DNA from: Mycobacterium sp. Root265
Lineage (GTDB): Bacteria > Actinomycetota > Actinomycetes > Mycobacteriales > Mycobacteriaceae
Reading direction: 5' to 3'
Assembly: GCF_001428895.1 (NCBI RefSeq)
Contig: NZ_LMJA01000012.1
Span: 125,313 to 189,312 of the forward strand
Length of the DNA: 64,000 bases
Below, one piece after another: positions 17,970 through 25,587 of the stretch. The notes beneath the pieces are model-generated. The model saw only the letters and a list, made by a program, of their open reading frames with translations. It was not told where the DNA came from and did not search any database. The position numbers and the translations under genes are program-made. Positions within the stretch are counted from its first letter, which is position 1; every line of letters begins with the position of its first letter.

Positions 17970-18284
17970 CTAACTGCTCGCTTCGACGGCAGCCCCATCT
18001 ATCAAGGTGGCGCTATCGCTGTCTTCATCAGTGAACATGCTGGCAGCGGCCACTGACTTACTGGCTAGCTGCGCAAAAGTCGTTTGGTACGCACTCATGT
18101 TGTTCGCGTAGACAGTCTGGGCCTGTGACAGTCGACGATGGAACGTCGCGGCCTCGTCAAAGTCGCCGAAGATGTTCGCTGGTAGTTGAGTAGCGGTGAG
18201 ACTTGCCGCGCCCCTTCGGGCAATCGCGCCAGCGCTGTCGGAGAAGTCAGCACCCATCCGAAGCAGATCCGCATCGACAATCAT
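17970..18284 (-). CDS. EspC-like T7SS target protein, cassette 1
   Basis: 104 aa, ESX-1 secretion-associated family (EspC-like, DUF2580 type). It begins MIVDADLLRMGADFSDSAGA, almost identical to the start of the 47219-47530 product. A helical hairpin follows, with a hydrophilic tail. EspC-type proteins are secreted together with an EspA partner by ESX systems. The partner gene starts 3 bases downstream. I see no clear YxxxD/E secretion signal in the tail of this copy. Confidence 0.75.
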   Translation of the reverse strand: MIVDADLLRMGADFSDSAGAIARRGAASLTATQLPANIFGDFDEAATFHRRLSQAQTVYANNMSAYQTTFAQLASKSVAAASMFTDEDSDSATLIDGAAVEASS

Positions 18285-18345
18285 TTGGCCCCCTCAGTCC
18301 GTGGCAAATACTACTAGCGGCGGACTACGGCACCACGCACCAATT

Positions 18346-19083
18346 TCATGACTTCTTTACCCGGCTCAACATCGCCTCGACCAGACGAATCGCACTTTCT
18401 GCTGCCCGACCGCGATCCGCCGGGTCGTCGTACACCAGCTCGACCTCCACCATGCAATCCTGCGACACTCCGAGCGCGCGCCCGACCACCACCGGGGAGC
18501 CCTCGTCGCTCGTGACCGTAATGACAGCGGAAGCAATTCTGTCTACGAGACGGACATCTGAGATTGCGTCCCGCATGTCCACTCCACCGAATGCCGTCAC
18601 CACTGTCCTGCCGGCACACGCTCGCCATTGGTCAGCAAATCGTTTGAAGGTTTCCTCGGCATTGCGGGGTGAGTCGAACGCGGCTGCGCCGTACGTGGCA
18701 GCCGACTCCGAGGCGAAAGTGACGGCAACCAAGGGAGCCGAACCGTATGCGTCGGTTTCCAGAGGCGACACGACACCGATGCAGTCGCGCTCCGCGACTT
18801 CCCGGCTCTCGATAAATGTGTTCCGCAGCCTTTTACCGTTGCGGACCTTCGGCGGTCCGTCGACTGTCACCCGGTAGCCCAGCGCCTCAGAAAGCTCGGA
18901 GTCGGTCGGCAGCACCGCCGTCAACCACGCAAAAGGCTCCTGCACCTGAGTCTGCGTTGATTCAGCCGATGACGTTCTGGTGTTAGGCGTTGACGTTCCG
19001 TCGACTGGAGTCGAGCAGCCGACCAGAAGAACGACGCCAGCCGCAGCCGCAGTCGCGCGACGCAGTGCATCTCCCGTAATCAT
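18346..19083 (-). CDS. Sensor-domain lipoprotein (PknH extracellular-domain-like)
   Basis: 245 aa from ATG 19083. The signal peptide ends in the lipobox LVGC with the mature Cys near residue 23. A Ser/Thr-rich linker leads to a ~190-residue domain beginning AWLTAVLPTDSELSEALGY, with cysteines in ERDCIG, RACAG and QDCMV. This matches the PknH_C-like sensor domain found on many mycobacterial lipoproteins. It is anchored outside the membrane. It is the first gene of the cassette, 61 bases upstream of the EspC-like gene, as another lipoprotein is in cassette 2. Confidence 0.72.
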   Translation of the reverse strand: MITGDALRRATAAAAGVVLLVGCSTPVDGTSTPNTRTSSAESTQTQVQEPFAWLTAVLPTDSELSEALGYRVTVDGPPKVRNGKRLRNTFIESREVAERDCIGVVSPLETDAYGSAPLVAVTFASESAATYGAAAFDSPRNAEETFKRFADQWRACAGRTVVTAFGGVDMRDAISDVRLVDRIASAVITVTSDEGSPVVVGRALGVSQDCMVEVELVYDDPADRGRAAESAIRLVEAMLSRVKKS

Positions 19084-19400
19084 CAAAGAGATGACCTGTC
19101 CATCATCAACCCCACCCCGTCTTTACCCGACCCCAACCGCTGCCAAGGCTAACCGAGGTTCAGCGGCGGCAGTCTCATGGTGTCGGCAGGAAGTACCCAT
19201 CGTCGGACTATTTCGTCAGCCGTTGCGCACTGTTGCAACTAAGGTGATTACTCGCGGCCTGACCTCTGCGTGCGCGTGCGAAGCAGAACTACATGGTCAG
19301 AGCCAGCAGCACACCATCGACGCTGTACCGGCCCACCGCCCGCGATGTACTCGCCAATGACTCTGATCGCCCGCAGCGGAACATGATGGCTCACAGGGGC
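19084..19400. other. Intergenic region, nothing recognised
   Basis: About 317 bases between the lipoprotein gene and the HEPN gene, both on the minus strand. Open frames here are short and not protein-like. No RNA gene, repeat or strong promoter was seen. Confidence 0.4.
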
Positions 19401-19790
19401 CTAACCGAGGCTGCCCGCAATCCGCCGTGCCGCTTCGACGAGCGCTTCTGCCGATCGCCGCGCCCTCTTCCGTTCGGTCGCCGTGGCCGACTCGTGCGTG
19501 TAAGCCACTTTGGACTTCACGCCGAGCAGCGTGCTGAGATGCCGCTCCAGGGTGTCGTCAGCCTGCCGCAGCAACGCCACCGCTTCGTGGTGATTCTCGC
19601 CGATTGCGTACCTGCCCAACCGCGAGCAGCAGATCGCGTCTGAAGCAGCTATCCCGGCAAGGACATACAGGTTGACCGCCGCGTCCGACATGTCCTGTTC
19701 GACGATGTCTGCAGCGTCGAGGAATTCACCCGCCTTGCGGAGTCGTCCGGCACCGAATCCGTCTGGGCAATCACGGCTTCGTCCGACCAC
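19401..19790 (-). CDS. HEPN-like toxin of HEPN/MNT module
   Basis: 129-aa all-helical protein. It contains AGEFLDAADIVEQ, NLYVLAGIAASDAICCSRLG and NHHEAVALLRQ, the typical helices of a HEPN domain. Basic residues with nearby His (GRYAIGENHHEA) could be the RNase motif (R-x4-6-H), but the match is imperfect. The GTG start lies directly after the MNT stop, in the order MNT then HEPN. HEPN proteins in such pairs are RNases or are held inactive by AMPylation from MNT. Toxicity here is inferred. Confidence 0.65.
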   Translation of the reverse strand: MVGRSRDCPDGFGAGRLRKAGEFLDAADIVEQDMSDAAVNLYVLAGIAASDAICCSRLGRYAIGENHHEAVALLRQADDTLERHLSTLLGVKSKVAYTHESATATERKRARRSAEALVEAARRIAGSLG

Positions 19791-19792
19791 GT

Positions 19793-20422
19793 TCAGTTTC
19801 CTGCCTTCTCCGCCAGCCTCAGTTGTCGAAGCAGCCAGGCTCGTTCACCGGCGACCGTCAACCCATGATCGACCACGTCGCGGAACACCGACTCCCGCGC
19901 AAGACCGGGAAGGTCCGATCTTTGAAACTCGACAACTCGCGCATCGTTTCCAGTCCACTTCGTCACCGTGGCGGACAGATCAGCCACCTGCTGAGACCAC
20001 AACATGTCATCCGCCTCATCGTCGCCGACAAGCAGAAGGTCGATGTCGCTGTCAGCACTCATCGTTCCGCGCGCCACTGAGCCGAAAACTGCCGCGTACA
20101 AGGGGGGCTGCGCCCAGGCCGACAGAAGTTCCTCTAAAGACGTCAGGAAGGTCGATCGGATTCGCGCCAACTGCAAGATTGGCCCAGCAGCCAGGTGGTC
20201 GACGTTGAAACGGTAGGCGAATGTCCGGCCCACTCGGTCAGCCGTCACGATCCCTTGATTCACCAGTCGCGCAAGCACTTTCCGAATGCCCTCTTCCGAG
20301 AAATCACCAAGAATCCGGTGGATCTGCCCCGTCGTGAACGCGGCATTGTGCGTAGCGAGCACTGTCAGGACATCTCCGTCCAGTGCGGATGTCACGGTGG
20401 CGAGGGGGCTGCCCAGGTCCAT
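19793..20422 (-). CDS. MNT nucleotidyltransferase antitoxin with N-terminal winged helix
   Basis: 209 aa from ATG 20422 (AAGGGG 5 bases upstream). Residues ~15-75 form a winged helix (VLTVLATHNAAFTTGQIHRI, then EEGIRKVLARLVNQGIV). Residues ~105-135 carry the minimal nucleotidyltransferase motif GSVARGTMSADSDIDLL, with the GS and the two catalytic Asp residues. The family AMPylates the partner HEPN toxin. The fused winged helix implies direct autoregulation, and two matching palindromes lie in its promoter. Confidence 0.78.
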   Translation of the reverse strand: MDLGSPLATVTSALDGDVLTVLATHNAAFTTGQIHRILGDFSEEGIRKVLARLVNQGIVTADRVGRTFAYRFNVDHLAAGPILQLARIRSTFLTSLEELLSAWAQPPLYAAVFGSVARGTMSADSDIDLLLVGDDEADDMLWSQQVADLSATVTKWTGNDARVVEFQRSDLPGLARESVFRDVVDHGLTVAGERAWLLRQLRLAEKAGN

Positions 20423-20437
20423 CACAACCCCTTTCGC

Positions 20438-20472
20438 CCAACTATCGTTGGCTCATCCCAACTATAGTTGGG
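20438..20472. promoter_or_regulatory. Paired operator palindromes of the HEPN/MNT operon
   Basis: CCCAACTATAGTTGGG (20457-20472) is a perfect 16-base palindrome. CCAACTATCGTTGG (20438-20451) repeats it with one centre change, 19 bases away (start to start). Both lie directly upstream of the MNT start at 20422. The winged-helix domain of that protein is the natural candidate to bind them. Confidence 0.75.
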
Positions 20473-20513
20473 TTATTGCATCGCCGCCACCCCTGGACGT
20501 CGGACGGCAGAAG

Positions 20514-21167
20514 TTAGCTTCGTCGCCGAAACAGCTCCGCCGGCCGTCCGCGACCGACCGCGACCCGATCACCGGTGGCATCCAACTGCGACTCCATGGC
20601 GCGCCGGAAGGTGTCGCGCTGCAGTTCCCGTCCCTCGACCGCCTCGTGTACCAGGCGCAGATCCCGCAGCGTGAACACTTCCCCGAGCAGGTGATCGGGA
20701 TCCGGCGCCGACGCGTAACTCTCACGCGCGTCCTCGACGGCCAGGTCGATGATTTCGGCGTGGTCGTAGACCAGTCGGCCGGGCGCATCCACCGGCACCA
20801 GCCGGGTCGCGTCGGTAAGGCGCGTCGACAACCTGCCGGCAGGAACCACCGCGACGTGCGCGACCGACAACACCCAGCCTCGGTCGTCGCGGCCGAGCGC
20901 GTCGAAAACGTGGAGTTGGCGGGGCGCCAGCCCGTGAATGCCCGTCTTGTCGGCCAGCGAGCGCTTCACCGCGTCGGCGAGCGTCTCCCCCTCGTGTAGA
21001 AACGTGCCCGGTAGCGCCCAGCCTCTGCCCTTCGCGCGACGGACCTGCAGCACGGCCAGGCCCAGGTCGGGATCGGGTGTGAGGACCGCGGTGTCTACGG
21101 CAACGGAAGGTCGCGGATAGTCCGCAAGGGCCCGCCCGCTGCTGTTCAGAGCATTTTCGTTGGCCAT
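20514..21167 (-). CDS. Nudix-domain transcription regulator (NrtR-like) with degenerate Nudix box
   Basis: 217 aa. Residues ~20-150 are a Nudix fold (VAVDTAVLTPDPDLGLAVLQ). The Nudix box is degraded to GTFLHEGETLADAVKRSLAD, losing the REUxEE core. The last ~65 residues (LLGEVFTLRDLRLVHEAVEG, then RDTFRRAMESQ) form the winged helix of NrtR regulators. In NrtR a non-catalytic Nudix domain senses ADP-ribose and controls NAD genes. It diverges from the ADP-ribosylglycohydrolase operon with a palindrome between, so it most likely represses that operon and itself. Confidence 0.75.
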   Translation of the reverse strand: MANENALNSSGRALADYPRPSVAVDTAVLTPDPDLGLAVLQVRRAKGRGWALPGTFLHEGETLADAVKRSLADKTGIHGLAPRQLHVFDALGRDDRGWVLSVAHVAVVPAGRLSTRLTDATRLVPVDAPGRLVYDHAEIIDLAVEDARESYASAPDPDHLLGEVFTLRDLRLVHEAVEGRELQRDTFRRAMESQLDATGDRVAVGRGRPAELFRRRS

Positions 21168-21206
21168 GTCAGTGCCTCAGCGTACAGTTAACCCTCAATT
21201 ATCGCA

Positions 21207-21220
21207 GATTTGCGCAAATC
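21207..21220. promoter_or_regulatory. Palindrome in divergent promoter, probable operator of the Nudix-like regulator
   Basis: GATTTGCGCAAATC is a perfect 14-base palindrome between the regulator (start 21167) and ARH gene (start 21233). It overlaps the promoter-leader of the ARH operon, ending just before the AAGGGGG ribosome site. A related sequence occurs at 23964-23999 (common TTAT[C/T]GC[A/G]GATT core). Confidence 0.6.
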
Positions 21221-21232
21221 AAGGGGGCTGCT

Positions 21233-22636
21233 ATGACATCACGCAATGATCGAGCCGAAGGTGTCCTGTTGGGCACCGCCGCCGGCGATGCCTTGGGTGC
21301 GCCGTATGAGTTCCAGCCGCCGCGCGGACCCCAACTGCCCGTGGAGATGGCAGGCGGCGGGCCGTGGGAGCCGGGCGAATGGACCGATGACACCGCGATG
21401 GCCATCGCGATCGCGGAGGTCGCGGCCACCGGTGTCGATCTGCGCGACGAGGCGGCGCAGGACGCCATCGTCGCGCGCTGGTACGACTGGTCGCGGACCG
21501 CCAAAGATGTTGGGATCCAGACCCGGTCCGTACTCAACCGGTGCGGAGGCGCCTCGGCTGCGAGGGCACGAGAAGCCGCCCACACGGTACATGCCCAGAC
21601 GGGGCGTTCCGGTGGCAATGGCTCGTTGATGCGCACCGCCCCGGTCGCGCTGGCCTACCTCGACGACGAGGACGCCATGGTCGAGGCGGCGCGGGCGATC
21701 AGCGGGCTGACGCATTTCGATCCGGAGGCCGCCGACGCGACGGTGTTGTGGTGCTGCGCCATCCGGCATGCGGTGCTCACGGCCGAGCTGGAAGTCCGGA
21801 TCGGGTTGCCGCACATCGTTGCCGAACGTCGTGAGGCCTGGCGCGACCGGATCGAGCAGGCCGAGCGGTCAGTGCCGTCAGACTTCCCGAAGAACGGCTG
21901 GGTGGTGCAGGCGCTACAGGCGGCGTGGTCGGCGATTGTCACCACTCGAAGGGACGGCGGACCCGAACATCTCGCGCGGACGCTCGATGCGGCTGTGCGT
22001 TGTGGTTTCGACACCGACACCGTCGCGGCGATTGCCGGCGGCCTGATCGGCGCGGCGTACGGCGCGTCGGCGGTCCCTTTGCAGTGGCGGCATCTGCTGC
22101 ACGGCTGGCCAGGCATGACCGCGCGAGGCCTCGTCCGACTGGCCGCGACCATCCAAACGGCCGGCAGGACGCCGGCGCAGCCGGACTACACCGGGTATCG
22201 CACCGGCGCGTTGGCGGTGCATCCGCATGACCCGGGTGTGCTGATCGGCGCCGTCGGCGCGTTGCGGGAGCTGCCGGCCGGGGTGGATGCGGTGGTATCG
22301 CTGTGCCGGATCGCCGACCGGGACGTGCCGGTGGGCATGCCGCATGTGGAGGTGCGATTGATCGACAGCACCGAGCCGGATGACAACCCGCACCTGGACT
22401 TCGTCCTACTCGACACGGTGCGCACCATCGAAGCCCTTCGCGCCCAGGGCCGCACCGTGCTGGTGCACTGCGTGGAGGCACTCAGCCGCACACCGACGGT
22501 CGCCGCGCTGTACGGCATGCGACGTGGCGCTGACGGTGCGCTGACAGATGTGTTGGCGGTATTGCCGAACGCGAATCCGAACCCGGTGTTCCGGGAGGCA
22601 GTGTGGCGGTTGAGCCCGGCGGTGCTACCCCGATGA
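21233..22636 (+). CDS. ADP-ribosylglycohydrolase fused to dual-specificity phosphatase domain
   Basis: 467 aa. The N-terminal ~310 residues are an ARH/DraG hydrolase: GVLLGTAAGDALGAPYE, the metal-binding WTDDTAMA, GRSGGNGSLMRTAP, and the C-terminal GFDTDTVAAIAGGLIGA with its Asp-Thr-Asp metal ligands. Residues ~340-450 are a cysteine phosphatase with the P-loop HCVEALSRTPT (HCx5R, Cys near 412). ARH removes ADP-ribose from proteins or nucleic acids; the phosphatase substrate could be ADP-ribose phosphate or a phosphoprotein. AAGGGGG lies 5 bases before ATG 21233. It overlaps the next start in ATGA. Confidence 0.83.
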   Translation: MTSRNDRAEGVLLGTAAGDALGAPYEFQPPRGPQLPVEMAGGGPWEPGEWTDDTAMAIAIAEVAATGVDLRDEAAQDAIVARWYDWSRTAKDVGIQTRSVLNRCGGASAARAREAAHTVHAQTGRSGGNGSLMRTAPVALAYLDDEDAMVEAARAISGLTHFDPEAADATVLWCCAIRHAVLTAELEVRIGLPHIVAERREAWRDRIEQAERSVPSDFPKNGWVVQALQAAWSAIVTTRRDGGPEHLARTLDAAVRCGFDTDTVAAIAGGLIGAAYGASAVPLQWRHLLHGWPGMTARGLVRLAATIQTAGRTPAQPDYTGYRTGALAVHPHDPGVLIGAVGALRELPAGVDAVVSLCRIADRDVPVGMPHVEVRLIDSTEPDDNPHLDFVLLDTVRTIEALRAQGRTVLVHCVEALSRTPTVAALYGMRRGADGALTDVLAVLPNANPNPVFREAVWRLSPAVLPR

Positions 22637-23259
22637 GCACGATCCTCCCGTATTGGGAGTTCACGGCACGCCAGGATGATCCGGTCACCTGCCCTCAGTG
22701 CGGGTGGGTCGGGCCGCCCAGCAGAGGCATGGAGCAGCACCGCGACCTGCTCGATGTCACCTGCCCGCAGTGCGGCACGATGCTTCTCATCATCCCGTTC
22801 CCGACCGCCGCCGACACACGCCAGGCCGCGGCGGCCGGAAATGCGAAGGCAATCGCAGAGATTCCCCGCATCGATGCGCAGGAGCAGCGGTGGCGCGAGG
22901 ACTCGGCCACCGAGTTGCGCACGCCTGGCCAATTGCCGGAGATCGACGGTGACGAGCTCGTCATCGATTGGGACACCGACCATTCCGACACTGACCGGCC
23001 CGTCACCGTACTGCGCCACGGTGACCGCGAGTTGTGGCGGGAGGCGTGCTACTGGGAGGGGTATGGACGCTTCAACCAGGTTGCGAAGCTCTTGCGTCAG
23101 CGCTACGGCCGTCGGGTCGTCGAACTGCGGCCGACTTCCCGGAGCGAGATGCATCTCTACGGTGACCGGTGGGCCGTGGGCGGCTACCTCGACAAGGTCA
23201 ATGCGGCGCTGCGGGGCGGGATCAATTCCGATGATCCGCAATGGCCTTCGTGGTGGTAA
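22633..23259 (+). CDS. Zinc-ribbon-like hypothetical protein
   Basis: 208 aa, coupled to the ARH-phosphatase gene by ATGA overlap. Two CPQC pairs near the N-terminus (VTCPQCGWVG and VTCPQCGTML, about 25 residues apart) form a probable zinc ribbon. The C-terminal part has HGDRELWREACYWEGYGRFN and LRQRYGRRVVELRP, an alpha/beta region I do not recognise. It probably works with the ADP-ribose enzymes upstream; nothing more can be said. Confidence 0.65.
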   Translation: MSTILPYWEFTARQDDPVTCPQCGWVGPPSRGMEQHRDLLDVTCPQCGTMLLIIPFPTAADTRQAAAAGNAKAIAEIPRIDAQEQRWREDSATELRTPGQLPEIDGDELVIDWDTDHSDTDRPVTVLRHGDRELWREACYWEGYGRFNQVAKLLRQRYGRRVVELRPTSRSEMHLYGDRWAVGGYLDKVNAALRGGINSDDPQWPSWW

Positions 23260-23336
23260 CCCGACGGCCTGTACACCGGCCCCAACGCCGGGGGTTCCGT
23301 CCAGAAAAACGCGCAGCTGCCGGGTCGTCGTCAGCT

Positions 23337-23946
23337 CAGTTCCTGGTGGTCACCGAGTTCCGCACCAACGCGGTCGGCGCGCGGCTGATCGACCGACTTG
23401 AGCGGGCCGGCTACGACACCTCGCATCCCGCAGTCGGGCCGAAGGTGAACACCGTGCTGATCGCCGCGCGCATCGGCATCGAGCGATCCTGGGCGTTCAG
23501 CGAATCGCTCGACCCGCGACATCTGTGGTGCGCCGAGATCGACGGCGCCTACGTATGCGGGGTGTACATGCCGCAGAACACCGCGAAGCTCCCCTTCTGG
23601 GAGACGCTGATCCGGGACGCCACCACGAATGTCATCGACCTGTTGATCGGCGACTTCAACACCGGCACCAATGATCTCGACAAGGATCCGCGGGGAGCCA
23701 AGTTCATCGGACCGGAGATGCCCGGACGGCTGATCGCCTCGGTACACCGATATGTGGCGATCGCTGCATCCCGATGTCCGCGAGTACTCCTGGTTCAGCC
23801 GGCCCGGGGACAACGGCTTCCGGCTCGACTGTGTCTACGCAGGGCCGGATCTCGCGCAGCGTATCCGGTTCTGCGCGTTCGACCACGCCCCGTGCTTGGC
23901 GGGCGAGACCGACCACTCGGGCCTCGTGCCAGTAGTGAGCGACTGA
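23337..23946 (+). pseudogene. Broken endonuclease/exonuclease/phosphatase (EEP) gene
   Basis: Homology begins in mid-domain at FLVVTEFRTNAVGARL (the conserved Glu strand) and continues through GVYMPQNTAK and LLIGDFNTGTND (catalytic Asp and Asn). Near 23735-23750 the frame shifts. In another frame the natural end follows: TDMWRSLHPDVREYSWFS, FRLDCVYAGPDLAQR and GETDHSGLVPVVSD with the catalytic Asp-His pair. The first strand with the WNIQ-type Asn is missing, replaced by unrelated sequence after the preceding gene. So it carries an N-terminal truncation and a frameshift. It was probably the last member of the ARH operon. Confidence 0.75.
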
Positions 23947-23963
23947 AAAATGACCAGAATCAG

Positions 23964-23999
23964 AATCCGCAGTTATTGCGGATTCCGCATATTATGCGG
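23964..23999. promoter_or_regulatory. Overlapping palindromes upstream of the VWA operon
   Basis: AATCCGCA (23964-23971) and TGCGGATT (23977-23984) are exact inverted arms. CCGCAT (23985-23990) and ATGCGG (23994-23999) form a second pair directly adjoining. The segment resembles the ARH promoter palindrome, so the same Nudix-like regulator may bind both. TATTAT at 23990-23995 could be the -10 box, which would put the operator on the promoter and give a very short or absent leader. Confidence 0.55.
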
Positions 24000-24010
24000 T
24001 ATGGTGGCAC

Positions 24011-24391
24011 ATGCCCAGCCGGTACGAACGCATCCGCGCAGACCTCACGCACGCCGAGACCGCTCCATCCGCAAACGAAGCGCTACAACACCTTCGGTCG
24101 GTCCTGACGCAGGTCGGCCAACTGCTCGACGAGCAGTTGGCCCGTGCCGTCGTCGACGACGAGATGTCGATCGCGGCGGCCGGGAAAAGTGCAGGCCTCA
24201 CCGAGAATGCGGTCGGCCCACGCCTCGCCAGCACGCCGAGGCTGAGCCCGTACGTCAGCAGTGGCGACCGGATCACCGCCGAAGACGTCAAACGCGCCCG
24301 TAACGACAAGCACGCCAAGACTCCACTGCCACCCGCTCCCCCAGCCGAGCCGATGCGGTTCAAGCCGCGCCGGAACAGCAAGCCTCGCTAG
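24011..24391 (+). CDS. Hypothetical protein, basic, HTH-like core
   Basis: 126 aa. N-terminal helices (RYERIRADLTHAETAPSANE) precede a region VVDDEMSIAAAGKSAGLTEN that reads like a helix-turn-helix. The tail is basic and Pro-rich. No recognised family. It lies 12 bases after the palindromes at 23964-23999 and 23 bases before the VWA gene, so the two form an operon. No good ribosome site precedes the ATG, which agrees with leaderless or near-leaderless translation. Confidence 0.55.
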   Translation: MPSRYERIRADLTHAETAPSANEALQHLRSVLTQVGQLLDEQLARAVVDDEMSIAAAGKSAGLTENAVGPRLASTPRLSPYVSSGDRITAEDVKRARNDKHAKTPLPPAPPAEPMRFKPRRNSKPR

Positions 24392-24414
24392 CCAACAACC
24401 GAAAGGTATCCACC

Positions 24415-24987
24415 ATGCCGAATCAGAATCTCACCCTTATCGCCTTCCTCCTGGACCGCTCCGGATCGATGCAATCGATCAAGTCCGACGTGGTCGGCGG
24501 TTTCGACGCATTCCTTAACGATCAGCGCGCGGGCGATGGCGAATGCCGCGTCACGCTGGCGCAGTTCGACAACGAGTACGAGGTCGTTTATCACGCCGTT
24601 CCCGTCGATGAAGTGACTGCGCTGGAACTGAATCCGCGCCACAGCACCGCGCTGCTGGATTCCATGGGCAAGCTGATCACTGACACCGCGGCGGAGATCG
24701 CCGCACTCGGCGAGGACGACAAGCCAGGTTCGGTGGTCGTCGCGATCATGACCGACGGCATGGAGTACGCCAGCCACGAATGGAGCCGGCCCGCGATCAA
24801 GTCGCTTGTCGAGCAGCAGACCAACCAATTCGGATGGGAGTTCCTCTACATGGGCGCCGATCAGGATGCCGTAGAGGTCGGTAAAGGCCTCGGAGTCAAG
24901 GCTGGCAAGCAGTGTCGTGGCACAAACAGACCTACAACGGCCGAAAGACTCCACGTGAGGCGTCGCTCAAAGAATGGGCTTAGGTGA
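24415..24987 (+). CDS. VWA-domain protein with probably out-of-frame C-terminus
   Basis: 190 aa. The MIDAS motif DRSGSMQS is at residues ~14-21. Further metal-site residues are T in NPRHSTALLDSMG and D in VAIMTDGMEYASHEW, so the fold is intact to about residue 160 (FLYMGADQDAVEVG). After VKAGKQ the reading becomes basic and unlike the family. The alternative frame there reads SWHKQTYNGRKTPREASLKE and stops at a nearby site, suggesting a frameshift or a recombination join near 24910. AAAGG lies upstream of the ATG. VWA proteins act as metal-dependent adaptors. Confidence 0.65.
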   Translation: MPNQNLTLIAFLLDRSGSMQSIKSDVVGGFDAFLNDQRAGDGECRVTLAQFDNEYEVVYHAVPVDEVTALELNPRHSTALLDSMGKLITDTAAEIAALGEDDKPGSVVVAIMTDGMEYASHEWSRPAIKSLVEQQTNQFGWEFLYMGADQDAVEVGKGLGVKAGKQCRGTNRPTTAERLHVRRRSKNGLR

Positions 24988-25067
24988 CAAGCGACAAACA
25001 TCGCAAAGCCGCACGCTTACAAACGTCTGCGCGACCACGCCGAGTCTACGTGACCAAGGGGGTTGGC

Positions 25068-25445
25068 ATGTCTGCAGACCAGATCAGACGACTGCACTCA
25101 TTCTATCGTCGGCTGGGGAACGAGAATGTCGTGGTCGAATTCGATCCCAATCTTCCGCCACAGGCGGGGGTCAGCCCGTTCGGCGCTTTCGCTTACCGGA
25201 AGCGCAGTTCCACCGATGGTGGTCTCATGATCCGAGTCAATGAGTTCACCTCATTGACGGAGCCAGGTCGCCAGTTATGGAAATTGCCAGAGCAATTCTG
25301 GGGTAAGCACTGGGGCGGCGAGTACCTCGATTACAACGAGTGGGTACTCACCGTCGCCAAACTCCAGGTTGCCGGGAGCACCCAGAACGAGCGCCCAGCC
25401 GCACGACGATATTCCCCGACGCGTGCGGTCGCTGGCACTCTTTGA
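25068..25445 (+). CDS. Hypothetical protein at island edge
   Basis: 125 aa from ATG 25068, chosen for AAGGGGG 5 bases upstream. Aromatic-rich body: IRRLHSFYRRLGNENVVVEF, FAYRKRSSTDGGLMIRVNEF, EQFWGKHWGGEYLDYNEWVL. The last ~20 residues are low quality, overlap a minus-strand frame, and may lie beyond a lost stop or frameshift. No family recognised. Confidence 0.5.
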   Translation: MSADQIRRLHSFYRRLGNENVVVEFDPNLPPQAGVSPFGAFAYRKRSSTDGGLMIRVNEFTSLTEPGRQLWKLPEQFWGKHWGGEYLDYNEWVLTVAKLQVAGSTQNERPAARRYSPTRAVAGTL

Positions 25446-25587
25446 GCGCTGCCGCCACGCGAGCGCCAAGAATCTTCGCTATCGGGTAGTTATCGAGCCG
25501 CGCCAAGGTCGGGCAACGCTTTGGACGAAGAATGCGTTTCAGATCGTCCGCAGACACATCAGGAACTTCGACGGCAAGTCTTCGCAA
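25348..25587 (-). CDS. Possible short hypothetical protein or gene remnant
   Basis: 79 aa from TTG 25587, with GGAGG 7 bases upstream. The central part (VSADDLKRILRPKRCPTLAR, then LDNYPIAKILGARVAAALKE) has natural-looking composition, but the tail does not. It overlaps the 3' end of the plus-strand gene by ~98 bases. It may be a real small gene or the remains of one at the island junction. Confidence 0.3.
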   Translation of the reverse strand: MRRLAVEVPDVSADDLKRILRPKRCPTLARLDNYPIAKILGARVAAALKECQRPHASGNIVVRLGARSGCSRQPGVWRR

